Part shown: piece after piece, positions 33,951 to 45,948 of the stretch
How the letters are laid out: each line of letters begins with the position of its first letter
How positions within the stretch are numbered: the first letter of the stretch is position 1
Assembly: GCA_030407005.1 (NCBI GenBank)
Contig: JAUDYN010000007.1
Location: 3,410,001-3,474,000 of the forward strand
Direction: 5' to 3'
From: Desarmillaria ectypa
Lineage: Eukaryota > Basidiomycota > Agaricomycetes > Agaricales > Physalacriaceae
DNA: 64,000 bases
Position numbers and translations under genes: made by a program
Notes under the pieces: model-generated
Database searches by the model: none
Told to the model about the DNA's origin: nothing
The model's input: only the letters and a program-made list of their open reading frames with translations

Positions 33951-34686
33951 CCCAAGGACACTATGATCCGCGCGGAATTCGGACTGCTGATATCGACTAG
34001 CCTAAGCATCCCCGTGAAGTCAGAATCATCAATTGTATTGAGAGAAGAGATCATTGATGAAAGCTGTCACAACGTGTGAGGCGATGAACTGATACACACT
34101 AATACGGGTATTGCAGCCCAAGGACTCCAGTAAAGATGGCCAACATGCCTTCCATGTGACGGGGTCCAGCTGTACTCGGCTTTGGAGGCTTGGGCTGGGC
34201 TTTGGAGCCCAAGGCCGTTGGAGCTCAGGCACGGTCTCGTATACAAGAAAGTGTTCGCGTCTGGAACGAGCTGCAGGAAGGTGATCGAATGAGAAATGAA
34301 AGTGTTATTCATCTCACAGGTGTCCTATCAAAAGAATACGTACCATGCGTACTTCGGCATCAGAAGAACGAACCCTAGATATCAAGTCCAGGATGGAAAT
34401 ACGGACGATTATGCTAGTCCTCGGAGAAATTTAGGTTACAGAGTCGACATGTGCCAGTTGGAAAATGTTGAAAAGAACGAAGAACGATGTCCATTCTGAA
34501 ACCACTTTGGGTACCTGGTGAAGCAAAAAAAAAGTAACTTGAAGAACAGACAGAAGAACAACATCAGCATGATGTACACCAACTTCAGCTTTAGTACCAG
34601 ACGAAGCTGATAGGAGAAAATGACTCAGTACGGCAGGGCATGTAGACGATCACCAGCCAAAGGACAAATCAGTTGGGTGCAATTCG

Positions 34687-34751
34687 GCCCCCGTGACCGT
34701 AGTTTCGGTTATCATAAACCGAGCTTTATTCCTGTTTGGGATCACGGGGGC
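34687..34751. repeat. 65-bp hairpin-like element with 10-bp perfect ends
   Basis: GCCCCCGTGA at 34687-34696 is mirrored exactly by TCACGGGGGC at 34742-34751. A second inner stem (TCGGTT...AACCGA) lies at about 34704-34722. It could be a very small MITE or a structured site. Confidence 0.45.
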
Positions 34752-36365
34752 AAATGCGAAAGCATATGAACGACAGATTGAGGATGATGCGTTGTCATGA
34801 CGAGATCAGAGACACAGCTGGTACCGGCCTCACAGCAATGGCAGATTGTCTGTCCATGGAGGCACGTGGTCAAGGTTTCAGCTGTACATCGAGCCTTATC
34901 GAGGAGTACACAAAATCTGCAAGAACATCAGAAGGTCAATTTTCTTTAGAGGACATGAAGCCACACCAATATCCTCAGTCTCGATATCCTGCCTCTCTCT
35001 CTTCCAGCCCATTTTCATCTTAATTCGCCTCACTGTCAAGGAATCCTCGGATTTTCTGTATTTCTTTGATGATCTTGTTCAAGATATCACGTAAAATATC
35101 TTGTGCAAATACTGCGAGATGAGGAGGAGACGAGGAGGTATTAAAGCACGTACCGTGACCGTCTGTGACAAGGGCGGCAATCGGACGTACAGATTAATTC
35201 CCACGTGTCATTACCCACAAGTTTTAGATCCCACTTTCTCTTTTAATGAGGAAACGTCCTTCCCGAGTGCCGGTACCACATCGGAAATGGATCCATTAAC
35301 AACTTGTACTTGCTACCATGACCCAACACAGAACAGTCCGTCCCATTTTCTCGATTTACTGTCATTATGACAACCTCTCGTCACAAGTTGAACACGTCTT
35401 CCGCCTGCCAGAGATTTCCACGAAATTTTCTTTGGAATACAATCTAAGCATTCAGGTTGTTGTCGCTGCGCTCCCAATGCTCCACGGCTAATCGACCGTT
35501 CGTCAATCATTTGTAAGAAATTTTCATTCGACCATTTTATTTATCTGCCTTATATTGCCTTCGGCAGTCTCTCTCATCTCAGCGAAAAGGCTGTCTTTAA
35601 TGTTAAGCCTGCCGTGTCTGTGTTTCATATATCTCCCAGCGCTTTTGATCCTTGTGCAGCAGAACGCTTGTCCCCTCAGGTTTGAAGAACATATATTGCG
35701 CAGTTTTTGGTTTCGAACTGCCCTGGAGTTCTTCTCTGCGGGCGGTCGCTACGACCCGTTACCTACTGCCGTCCTCCGATTGGCTTCTCGGGGTTTTACG
35801 ATGTCATTCCCGGAAGCGGATTGGCTTTTTACGCTTGGCATACTCCAGACTAATTTATCGTCCTCCTCCCAAATCTGACCGCAGTGAATCGCAGTCTGCT
35901 ACGCTGATGATGAAGTTTTTTAGAATATTGATCACATTGACAGTGAGATCTTTACGCCACACGTCACAGCAGACTCTGACATGTAAATCATTCTAAGCCA
36001 GTCGTCACTCTCACTAATGTAAGCACTGTCCAATCATTGCCTTTCTATTTTCCTTCATGCACGCATCCCAGCAGCACCTTTTTGTGCACCTTTTTACTTG
36101 AAAAACAATCCCGCTGATGATCCTCGCGAAATTTTGTTCAGAACTTCCCGAGCGAACGGACTTCTGCTGCGGTCGCTCCCTAACGATCACTTTCAATTAG
36201 CAATACGTCAAACTCTGACACCGAAAACGGCTGAACAGAAGTTCCTAGTACCGTCGCCAGAAATCGAGTCTCACCAATTAGTTCAATGGTGACCGCCCTG
36301 TCGCATGCTTCACGTAAACGCGAGCGAAAGCAACAATCCTCATGGAGCGCTGCGCATCGCTGGGG

Positions 36366-36372
36366 TATATAT
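36366..36372 (+). promoter_or_regulatory. TATA box of intradiol dioxygenase gene
   Basis: TATATAT, 68 nt upstream of the ATG at 36434. Confidence 0.55.
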
Positions 36373-36433
36373 GCTGTACATCGCTTGAGTGAGTAACCCC
36401 AGTACAATATTTTTCCTTCCTTTTCACTCCAAC

Positions 36434-37860
36434 ATGGTCCAGCTCTTTGCTCTCACCTCCTTCGTTCTTCTCGCAGCGAGCCTTACCGTCGCTCACCCAA
36501 CAGCTCAAATGAGCCAGAGTGAGCTCACCCGCCGCGCCGAGTTCCAAAAAGCTACCCGTCGCTCTCTCGGACAATGCCAGGACCAGCTTAAGCGTCGCGG
36601 TCATCTCGAGAGGTCCGCTGCACGCCGCGCAGCTCTTGCCGACGAGCTCCGTAAGAAGAGGGGACTTGCAGCTCGTAAGTTTCCTCCCTTTCCTCCTTAC
36701 TACCCGTATATCGATATATTCTCGTTCCAAGGCACTCCTTACAAACGCGCCCTCACTATGGACGAAGTCTTGGCTACCAGCCATGAATCGAACACGACGG
36801 GTCTCACTGTCGACTCTGATCCTTTCGACGGAAACGCGTCCTGCATCCTTGCACCCGAGGTCACCGAGGGCCCCTACTACGTCAACGGCGAATATGTCCG
36901 CTCTGACATCACCGATAACCAAGAGGGCGTCTACACCTACGTCGATGTCGAACTTATTGATGTATCGACTTGCGAACCAGTCTCGGATGTTTACATTGAT
37001 TTCTGGCACTGCAATGCGACTGGCGTCTACGCTGGTGTAGTCGCTTCTGGGAATGGAAATTCCGACGACGCAACCAACGTTGTGAGTTCCATAAGTTTTA
37101 CTCGACTCTGTGATTTTCATCAATAACAACTCTCCTTCAGAACAATACTTTCCTTCGTGGTATCCAACCCACCAACGAGGAAGGCTATGCCCAATTCGAG
37201 ACTATCTTCCCTGGTATGTCTTCCGCTTTTCGTGCTTTGCTTTCTCTTGAAAGATCACTCCCCAGGCCACTACACCTTGCGCGCCACCCACATCCATATC
37301 GTAGCTCACGGTAACGGAACTGTCTTCGACAATGGCACGTTCAAAGCTGACTCTAGTGACCATCACGTTGGCGAGTCTTGTCTCTATGACAATATATGCA
37401 GCAGAACTAACACAAACCTCCAGGACAATTCTTCTTCGACCAAGACCTCATCACCACTGTCGAAGCTACTTCTCCCTACTCCACCAATGCCCAGGAACTC
37501 ACCACCAATGCTGACGATGGAATCATGGCGGAGGAAGTGAATAACGAGACAGACGGTATTGACCCCATTCTGGAGTATGTCTACCTCGGTGACGATGTGT
37601 CTGATGGTCTCCTTGCGTGAGTATCTACCTCATTCGGCGCACGAGTCTGCAGCTGATGTTTTTTCTTCCCCCCCTTCAGTTGGGGTTCCATGGCCATCGA
37701 TCTCTCTTCGAGCTACAACATCTCGTCGGCTGCTACCTTGACTGAGGATGGTGGTGTGATGTCCGAGAACAGTGGAGGTATGGGTGGTGGTCCGGGTAGC
37801 GGGAATGGAACTGCCCCTGGGAATGGAACTGCTCCTGGGAACGGCACTGCTCCAGCCTGA
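36434..37860 (+). CDS. Secreted intradiol ring-cleavage dioxygenase
   Basis: Six exons: 36434-36674, 36732-37081, 37141-37213, 37266-37370, 37424-37616 and 37680-37860. There is a signal peptide (MVQLFALTSFVLLAASLTVA) followed by a basic propeptide rich in Arg/Lys up to KKRGLAA. The catalytic domain (PF00775 type) shows EVTEGPYYV, TYVDVELIDVSTCEPVSDV, YIDFWHCNATGVYAG and FETIFPGHYTLRATHIHI. The two Tyr (GPYY, GHYT) and the two His of THIHI are the expected Fe(III) ligands. Such extracellular enzymes split catechol-type aromatics, for example lignin- or plant-phenol-derived catechols (family knowledge). Intron 4 uses a GC donor (GCGAGT at 37371). The C-terminus carries a GNGTAP tandem repeat with N-glycosylation sequons. 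All residues needed for activity are present. Confidence 0.88.
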
Positions 37861-38459
37861 ATGGGCGAGCGGGATTCTTGAAATACATACCCTAAAATTC
37901 GCTACGTCGATTTGGAATCATCATCGGAATTAATCATGTCTTTGTTTTGAGTGGAGGTGTGAATGCTGATCAAGAAAGATGGTTTATTGCGAGCCGTACG
38001 TACCGGTTAACTCCAGTAAGAGAAGAATGATCAGCAAATTAATATATCATGGGAATCCCGGTCCTTCGACTGATGATGCTTGATGAATCATTATGGTTTG
38101 TAAAGAACATGGTTTCTTTTGTTAGGACGTCAATTCTTAATTCTTATTTATTTATGCCTTCAGACACCTATGTAGGCGCTATTTTCGTATTTTTTCCTGC
38201 TTAAGTTTTGATTTTTATCTCTCGTCATGTCGTACCCAATTCGTACTCTGGCTAATATACGCCGATTCGTACTCAGTTCTCGGGTTGGAGACGCCCCGCG
38301 AGGTAGATCCTTTCCATGGTTCAGTTTTTTTTGTAATTTCTCACTGTTCCTACACGCAGCTCAACTGACATTACTAGAGTGCGACGAATGTCAATGAGGG
38401 TCCTTGAATGTTATTGGAGTAAAGTAACGACTAGTGACCAGTACTTGCACTGGAACGAA
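37861..38459. other. Intergenic, 3' region of dioxygenase gene
   Basis: AT-rich; nothing recognised. Confidence 0.45.
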
Positions 38460-39513
38460 GATACAGGTGGTCAAACAACAGACTTAGTCCGCCATAGATC
38501 CTGACGCCGGCATCACCAGAAAGCCACTCTTCGAACATATTTTTCTTCGCTTCCCTCTCCTGGGCCAAGTCCCACCGCTTCGTAGCTTCTCTATTTCCGA
38601 CCTAACCCACTCATCATTGGTTTCAGAGGAGGGCTCACACTGCCTACGCAGCGCTACTTCGAGCCGATCTTGAGCACCATCAAACTCGTGGACAGCCTTG
38701 CGTAGTTCCGAATCAGCGGAATGATGAAAAGTCCTTATTTTGATGAAAGCGGCTACTTAACTTCTCTTTAGCGCTGCAGGCTCTAGAACGGACAAAGGAC
38801 TCTGACCAAATTTTCTGCGGTGACTGAAGGACTTTCGGATATTGTATAACAAACCAAGTAGAGAGCCATAGATATCAGCTATATGCTGAGCAGCAATTGA
38901 CGTCAGCGGTACGGCGACTATATTTATAGACAAAAATACGGACGAATATCATGTCCTGGAGTGCATACAATGGGCAATCGTCGTAGAAGCCAAGTCTGCG
39001 TGAGACCTGTTCAAGAACGGCAGATACAGGTGTAAATGACAAGGGTTCGCGAATAACATCCTGTTTGTACTGGATCATCAAATAATCGGCCTTTCATTCA
39101 AAAGAAAGACTCACCGTCAGGATATATTTCATACAACCCCATATCATCGGAATCTCTGAGAAAGCAGAGGCGCCTCCGATATCCTCAATAACGCGTAAAA
39201 ACGATTCTATGGGATCGATTATACTCGCGATATGTTCACCCTGAAAGTGCAAGCGAATGTCTCCGGCACTGGAGGGGGACAGAGGCGACTTGCGTGCTCC
39301 AAGCTGGTAAACATGTGCTTTGAAAGCAGTATCGAATGCCCGACTAGACATAGATGAACACGATGAGAGGCTGCTAGCGGTTTTGACACCTATATAGTAG
39401 TAGGGGTGGTTGTGATGGTTAAAATTCTCACAAAAGTTAATGGACGCCTTCGAATCATCTCCCGAGTGATACATCTCCTGATGGCGTGCAACAATTGCCG
39501 CTAAGAGCATCAT
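38460..39513 (-). pseudogene. Possible N-terminal relic of a fungal STAND/NACHT-type protein
   Basis: On the minus strand, HIASIIDPIESFLRVIEDIGG and FSEIPMIWGCMKYILT are followed, after a likely intron, by LEQVSRRLGFYDDCPLYALQ and FVRIFVYKYSRR. This order (a helical block, 'IWG..K.IL', then 'L..IS.RLP....Y') resembles the N-terminal domain found before NACHT NTPases in fungi. No P-loop follows. Downstream text (KLRSGGTWPRRGKRRK) is split among frames. The resemblance is from memory and weak. Confidence 0.3.
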
Positions 39514-40809
39514 GCGACGTTGAGCGTCACTTAGGGGAGTCTCTACATGTTGAATATCTGAAGGAATCTGGCCCGCTAAACCACGGATCGGCGGGCTGTT
39601 TCTTATAATTAATGCACGGATCTGGCAACAAAAGAAGCATAATTAGATCTATTGCCTGCATAACATAGACGTGAACAAAGGTCGTAAAACGTATTGCACT
39701 GTTCATGCGCCAATTATGCAACATGATCGGGCGTTTCATTACATATCAAACGGAAATAACGAAAAGGTTCCTATTTTTACCAGACGTAACGGTGTGTGAA
39801 ATCCTTGCTTATTTCGAGGTATCCTTGGAGGATTTATGGAGCTAGTCTCTTTTTTTCAATCGGTGGTGATCTGTCTAACGGATGAGATGAACACCGGACC
39901 AGCTACATTACTAGGTTTAAATCAGAGCCCTAAGGGAGCGACAGAATTAGACAGCTGCTGAACAGATTCTTGTCGGAGCCCTGTGCATAGAACAGATTAT
40001 TAACATAAGAGAATTTCGTACGAAACAGAACAAAAAAGAGTTGAAAGATGTGTCCCGTATGATCATTCCAACTCCCCCTGGTAGTAGGATCAGTAGAAGA
40101 GCTGGCGAGTCAATGGCAAGTGATGGTCGTATTGAAAGACGGAGCCTCCGGTCCGCGAATGATTTGTCATTCTCCGGATTCAATCCGCATTCTCTCGGCA
40201 ACCACCATCTTCTCCCGCTTGTGGTTTCTTTGGAGAATGAATCAGTTGCATTGAGCGTGCTTTGGTACATACTGACATTTCTTTTAACTTATGGAGTGCC
40301 AAATAATGGTCGGATCAGCCGCCTTATCCGATCTTCCATGAACGGGCAAAAAAACGAAGCAATATGAATGCTAGTTGTCGGGGGATCTGCCAGCGTACTG
40401 ATTTTTTGCTGGCTTATCTCGTAAGAAGTAAGAATCTACCTATTTCAATTTGAAGAATATTTGTGACTTGCTATCAGATTTACGTGGTCGGCTGAAGTAG
40501 TACTTCATCTGTCATGGAGTTGTATACTGATCCTAGGGTAGAATGTATTTTCCATTCCCCGAAATACTTCGTTCCTCTATGTCTAAGTCATTATCATCGA
40601 ATCCTGCCGCAACCATGCTCTCGATTTCTCTAGTGTTCCACAAGAAAGGACTTGATATTATGTCCCTCGGCATTCCTTTAACTTGTTTGTATAAATGCAG
40701 GAATATTACCGGATTCTGAGGTAATAACTTCGGCATTGCTCCGATGTTGGGGGATCATTCTCGTTCGGTTCGCACCTCAGCTTAGCGCTAATAACCTTAG
40801 AGCAGGTGA
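39514..40809. other. Non-genic stretch
   Basis: No recognisable gene; short overlapping frames only. Confidence 0.4.
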
Positions 40810-41178
40810 TTGCAGACCGGACCTAATAATATCCGTCATTATTGCGTGCGTATTGTTATTCCATCTCCATTTTGCATGCTTTTTGTTGATGGTACCTACA
40901 AGTATCTGAAATTGTACCACGTGCCTTCTTCAAACCAAAGCGTTTGTTCCACCGTCGTCCCCCTGTCTCACTCGCCACGTTTGTGCCGTTATTGTCACCC
41001 GGAGGTTGAAGACGAAGCTCATGCTTTGCTGTACTGCGAAGGATCTGGCCCCTTGAAGGACTTGCGTGCCAGTTTTTTCCACAGATTTTTCCTGCTTGCC
41101 TCCGACCCTTTAGAGCACCAGCTGCACTCTGCTACATCTGGACACGAAATCATACATGTCCTTCTGGGGCGCAGATGA
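40810..41178 (+). pseudogene. LINE (non-LTR retrotransposon) ORF2 C-terminal relic
   Basis: The frame contains SPRLCRYCHPEVEDEAHALL and YCEGSGPLKDLRASFFHRF. This is the CCHH-like 'C..C...VED..H.L..C' motif typical of the C-terminus of reverse-transcriptase proteins of fungal LINEs. The reverse transcriptase itself is absent upstream, so this is a 5'-truncated, dead insertion. No poly-A tail or target duplication was identified. Confidence 0.6.
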
Positions 41179-41825
41179 CATGAGAATTTTAGGCTCTAAC
41201 AAAATACGTATGCGATCGTTGTTACCGTCCCTTGGTACTAAATACAGTCAATACCGCCCTCCGCATGTAGCGTATTGTCTATAGTAATGTGGAGGTGTCA
41301 GGCTTCCACTCTGCCAAGTCAGACTGTAGGATGCCAAGTCTCCTCCGAATGGCATTCCCATCATTCTGGGCCCTTTACATGCATCCACAATCTGTCAATG
41401 GTAGCCTACATGATGGGCAGTCGTGGGTTTTATGATGATTAGAATTTTGAACGCTGATGGGCCTCTGATGCGTTCACAGTAAAAAGGGGCCGGCCCTTTT
41501 GAATGACTTTGATATTGCGTCTTTCTTTGCCAATCATCACGAAAAGACTTGTGTACAACTTAATATCCATCTGTCCTTCACCGATACCTCTCCAACACTG
41601 AAGCGCACTGTTGATCAAAAATATCCTGGAAATGCGATAAGGCTACAAGTCATGCTTTTGCTTGCGAAGGGACATATTTTCACCGCATGACATGTCCTTC
41701 AAATGGAAATCCGAATTCAGTTCCAATGGATTTCCATTATCTCCAACTGCGACGGTACCGAGTCATGATGGGCGATTTCAAGGAACGGCTTGCTGCACTA
41801 GCTCTGAGTCGAGGCGGACAAAAGG
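41179..41825. other. Intergenic, promoter region of oxalate decarboxylase
   Basis: No gene seen. Confidence 0.45.
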
Positions 41826-41835
41826 TATATAAAAA
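41826..41835 (+). promoter_or_regulatory. TATA box of oxalate decarboxylase gene
   Basis: TATATAAAAA, 60 nt upstream of the ATG at 41886. Confidence 0.65.
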
Positions 41836-41885
41836 GGACATGTTCAACCTCACCAGATTCTTCAGCAGTTCCGCTCTCACTCGAC

Positions 41886-44120
41886 ATGGTTCTCAAAATC
41901 TCGTTAATCGCGCTCTCCATCCTTCCGGGACTCATTTTCTGCGCTCCTGCAGCCAGCGAAGCGCCCAGTGTCACTGCGTCTACAACCTCCACCGCGGCCT
42001 CGTCGACACCCACGGTGCCCTACATCAACACTGATCCCAACGAGTCATTATGGAATGAAGACAGCGATCCATCAGTCGTACAGCCTGAAAGAGGGGACCG
42101 CGGAGCACCATTCCTTCGCCCGGAGCCTGCAGAAAACATCGCGATTGATCTTCAGAATCCCGACCTGTTGGCGCCGCCGACCACTGATTCCGGAGCAGTG
42201 TAGGAGTTGGTATTTTCTCTTATTGACTTGCCACTCACAAGTTGTTTTTGAAGGATGAACGCCAAATGGCCCTTCTCTCTGAGCCACACGCGTTTACAGA
42301 CTGGTGGTTGGGTTCGTGAGCAGAATGGTATGAACTTGTTCATATATATGTCAATTGATGTTGCTCACATCACGACAGCCGGTGTGATGCCAATTGCCAC
42401 TTGTAAAAAGCCTATCATCATTGTAGTGTGACGGGTTTTCCTGATAAGATTTTCAAGCATTGGCTGGCGCGAACATGCGCCTTGAACCGGGATCGATTCG
42501 GTAAGTGTCTCGACGCCTGTTATAATGCTCGCAGATCCCGATGAATGTTTAGAGAGCTTCATTGGCACTCGTGTTCCGAGGTAAATGATTCCCCTTTACG
42601 CCGATATACACAACCGCTGACGTATTCTGATAGTGGGCATATGTCCTGAAGGTCGGTTGCCTCGTGATCGTATCAACACGGTCTCTAATAGCTCTGGTTC
42701 AGGGATCTACACAGATTACAGCTGTTGATGATGAAGGTCGCAATTACGTTGCCACAGTAGTTCGTGACATTCTTTTCTGAAATACCTTTACGACGAACTT
42801 ACCTTCATAAGGCTCCTGGCGACCTGTGGTACTTCCCCGTAGGCGTTCCGCATTCGCTTCAGGCAACTGGTGACGATGAGGGCGGATCCGAATTCCTTTT
42901 GGTACGATTTGAGCTTTTGTTGTCATCTGATGTCGTCGCCGACAATTCATACAGATATTCGACGACGGAAATTTTGGTGAAGATACCACTTTTTCGGTAG
43001 ATCCCTTCTATTACAATGTCACATTTGCCTAACATGAAATCTTCAAGTTAATTGACTGGCTTGACCATGTCCCTGCGGAAGGTATGTCGACTCGTCCGTC
43101 CTTCGTTATCCAATTAACGACTTCCTCAGTACTCCAAAAGAACTTCCAAGCTGACACATCCGCATTTGCGCATATCCCAGGAAAAGAACTCTATATCTTC
43201 CCGAGCAGTGCGTCTTATTGTATGCCTGAACATTTCACGAGCTGACCTATACATGAAGCGACACTTCCGGAGGACGATTCACTTGCGCCAGAAAGTCCCC
43301 AAGGAACTGTTCCTCAGCCTTACTCCTTCGCACTATCCAAAGCGAATGGTACCAAAACTTCTGGCGGCAGCTATAAAGTCGTAGATTCGTCGACCTTTGA
43401 AGTATCGAAGACTATTGCAATGGTTGAGGTAACCGTTGAGCCGGGTGCGATGCGGTACGAATTGTGATCTATACCAGTTCGAGACAAGAGTCTGATAATT
43501 TTTTCCTCCAGAGAACTTCACTGGCACACAAGTCAAGATGAATGGAGCTATTTCATGTTAGTTTGTCTCTTCACGGGCTCGCATTAAGCCAGCCAACTCA
43601 CTAACGTTATCTTAGCGAGGGACAAGGGCGGGTGACTCTCTTTGCGGCTCGAGGAAGAGCAAGAACGTTCAACTATCAGGCTGGGGACATTGGTGTGTCT
43701 TCTCCTTCTTTCATTTTCTCACAAACTGAACGTGGCGCTTAGGCTACGTTCCCATTGGTATGGGTACGTCGTATCAATTCCAAAAAATGACGCGACATTT
43801 ATCAGCCTCATGATGCAGGTCACTACGTTGAGAATACTGGGAACACTACTTTAAAGTTTATCGAAGTCTTCAAGTCTGGTAAGGAAGAACCGTACTGTCA
43901 TCGTATGCTTTTCGCTGACAATCTGTCAGATCGTTACCAGGACATAAGTCTCAACCAGGTAAGCCGTTCCGAGTTCGTCGACATTGGCGTGATATCTGAT
44001 GTTGGGTTCTAGTGGCTGGCTCTTACACCTCCTCATATAGTCAAGGATCATCTCAATATTGACGATGAGACTATCGCGTTGATGTCCAAGACCAAACCAT
44101 TTGTTATTGGGCCTTCTTGA
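41886..44120 (+). CDS. Secreted oxalate decarboxylase, bicupin
   Basis: A complete gene with about 17 short introns, ATG at 41886 and TGA at 44118-44120. After a signal peptide ([20 protein letters not shown]) comes a Ser/Thr/Ala-rich linker, then [20 protein letters not shown] and [20 protein letters not shown]. The first cupin has [25 protein letters not shown], then [20 protein letters not shown]. The second has [56 protein letters not shown]. Each cupin keeps the HxH, Glu and distal His that bind Mn. The enzyme converts oxalate to formate and CO2, and wood- and litter-decay fungi use it to control oxalate and pH outside the hyphae. All junctions were walked and keep the frame. It could be an oxalate oxidase-like variant, since the lid sequence was not assessed. 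Confidence 0.88.
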
Positions 44121-44513
44121 GGCGGGTATATCTACTATATTGATAATCTACTATGATTTGTTAGAGTTCGTATATGAACGAATAAAAATTTCCCTTCTCA
44201 AAAAAAGAGAGCTGAGACTACAGTGAATGTAAAAGTGGAAGGCGGTAAGCCTATGGTAAGAAAATGCGCTAGTCATGTTCGCAATGGAACCTAGTGAGGT
44301 TTTACATCTGTGGTTGCCAGATTTGAGTTCAAAAGCAGCGTTCATAGTCGTCATAGTCGGCCTGACCAGCGTCTATGGCTTTTGGCATCGAGAAAGATGA
44401 TATCATGAAATGATAATAAGGTAGAGTCATCGATGAATGCCGCAACTTGAAGGTGACCGAATGATTGTCCTCTGTTAAATTGCGGCGCCTAGAGTTATAC
44501 TCGTAATGAAAGG
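44121..44513. other. Intergenic, 3' of oxalate decarboxylase
   Basis: Nothing recognised. It is the outer left flank of the 821-bp inverted repeat. Confidence 0.5.
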
Positions 44514-45334
44514 CACTCGATGCAATGGATCTCAAAGAAGTTGCATTCTGTTAGCCATAAACTAAAACTACCATACGCCAAAGAAAGTGATGTCAACAAT
44601 CGATATGCGTAACGAACAATGCAAAGAGATCGAGTAAGTACAGAACCTAGCTATCGCGCTGCGTAAGCGAAATTGTCTAGTAGTTAGGGCCGCCTGTGAT
44701 GGTGAACCTCTCGCCCCAATTACCAGAGTCGCCAAATACTGCACGTCAAAATTATCAGCGATACCATTCCAACAGTTGAAGAAAATAAATGAGTACTCAC
44801 GAATAATGGTATAATCATCCCCTTCGGAGACCCAAGGAACCACTACGTCGATCTTCCCGAGGAGGATATCAAACTGGTCCGCCAAAAAAACTACAGAAGC
44901 CGGGCTGTCAGTATACAGAGCACAAGAGGGAAAGTGGGAACATACTCGGCAACTGCCTACCACCTTTGGTCAGCTTGATACTGCTGTTGTATTGGTTGGT
45001 GATGAGATTAGGGTGGTTGGAAGTGTCCCAAGAGACGGTTTGGGTCGTGTTAACCGTCCACGTCGTTCCGGTACTGGGAGAGAGAATTGGCGGGTCAAAG
45101 ATGTCTCTGCGGACTACAGCGGAGGCGGTAGCTCCTGCGAAGAGGGCGGTGAAGAATGCAGTGGAGAATGCGACCTTCATGTTATTCGTATCGAGAGGAT
45201 GGGGTAGAACCTGATTTCTCTAGGCTTATGTAGGTTTTGGAGGGGCTGGAGCAAGGACATTTTGTTCCCATGGACGGTAACTTGAGAGCGAAATTAAGAC
45301 GAGGTCGAGGAAAAAATTGGCTGCGGAAGAACCT
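44514..45334. repeat. 821-bp inverted repeat, left arm
   Basis: Reverse complement of 45949-46769. The outer boundary (CACTCG/CGAGTG) and inner boundary (AGGTTC/GAACCT) are abrupt. All translations of both strands across 44568-45214 are identical in the other arm, and the remaining bases I compared by eye also match. The arms appear 100% identical. Confidence 0.93.
44677..45180 (-). CDS. Small secreted Kre9/Knh1-like protein, left-arm copy
   Basis: Three exons on the minus strand mirror those of the right-arm gene (centre of symmetry at 45641.5) and encode the same 128 residues. The signal peptide is MKVAFSTAFFTALFAGATAS. Next come VVRRDIFDPPILSPSTGTTW, TVNTTQTVSWDTSNHPN, ITNQYNSSIKLTKGG, FLADQFDILLGKIDVVVPWV, GDDYTII and the terminal GDSGNWGERFTITGGPNY. 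It belongs to the same PF10342-like family as the genes at 3.5 and 33.9 kb but is clearly divergent from them. It is transcribed away from its twin, head-to-head across the spacer, and probably has its own copy of only the proximal ~150 nt of promoter, because identity stops at 45334. Confidence 0.85.
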
Positions 45335-45948
45335 CGGTTCCGTTGTTGTCGTTCCAAGAGGCGGTCATGGGAAGTAGTGGTAACGGCCGGTATTTACCCG
45401 TCATCGAAAATATCGATAGAACGTCCTATCGAAGAAAACGTGTTACATAGTAAAAGGTGATTAGTCGGATTTCACTGTTTCGTTCGGCAAGTTTTTAGAC
45501 AGTCGAGAAAAGTTTACGACAGATGATAATGTCTAGGGTACACAATGCCAGCTAGGGAGGACGTAGCGGCTCTAACACGCCTGCTTGTAAATGATAGCAA
45601 GTGGTTGCCGACGGTCGGTACGGGTATTATTTGAAGCCAGATATAATGCGCCATCACACGACTATACGCGTCCTAATGAGAATCAATAGGCTTCATTCGT
45701 TGGAGGATTTCGCTTGGTGGACATCTTTCTCACTTACCCGATATTTATCTAACTGTAGATTCGTATCGACTTGCAGAAAAAATTTGATCCCTCAACAGAC
45801 GTTATGCCTTCCGACCTCGGTGGAATTCCCGCGTAATCTGACGTCGATGCAACAATCGACGTTTGCGATGGATGGCTCCCGTAGAGACCCGAATTTACGG
45901 CCTTTTCATCCCGTTCGGTTCATCGGGTGGCGTGCTGCATCGCCCTTT
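45335..45948. other. 614-bp spacer between inverted arms, bidirectional promoter region
   Basis: Unique sequence, no gene recognised. A 166-codon frame at 45601-46101 overlaps the right promoter and arm and lacks protein features. By position the spacer must carry the distal upstream regions of both divergent genes. Confidence 0.5.

Larger units (their letters stand above)
30507..34310. repeat. Inverted segmental duplication, copy B
   Basis: Reverse-complement counterpart of 3050-6757. Gene order NmrA (+), F-box relic (-), Kre9-like (-) mirrors copy A. The left limit lies in the NmrA intron; the right limit is at about 34310, past the GC-rich GGCTTGGGCTGGGC segment. Confidence 0.85.
34311..36433. 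other. Long intergenic stretch
   Basis: No gene was recognised. It contains the hairpin element at 34687-34751 and, at its end, the promoter of the dioxygenase gene. Open frames of 90-115 codons at 34.7-36.0 kb overlap in several frames and show no conserved text. Confidence 0.45.

Noticed and set aside
36278..37129. A 283-codon minus-strand frame opposite the dioxygenase
   Set aside because: Antisense shadow; it crosses the real gene's promoter, exons and introns and shows no family signature.
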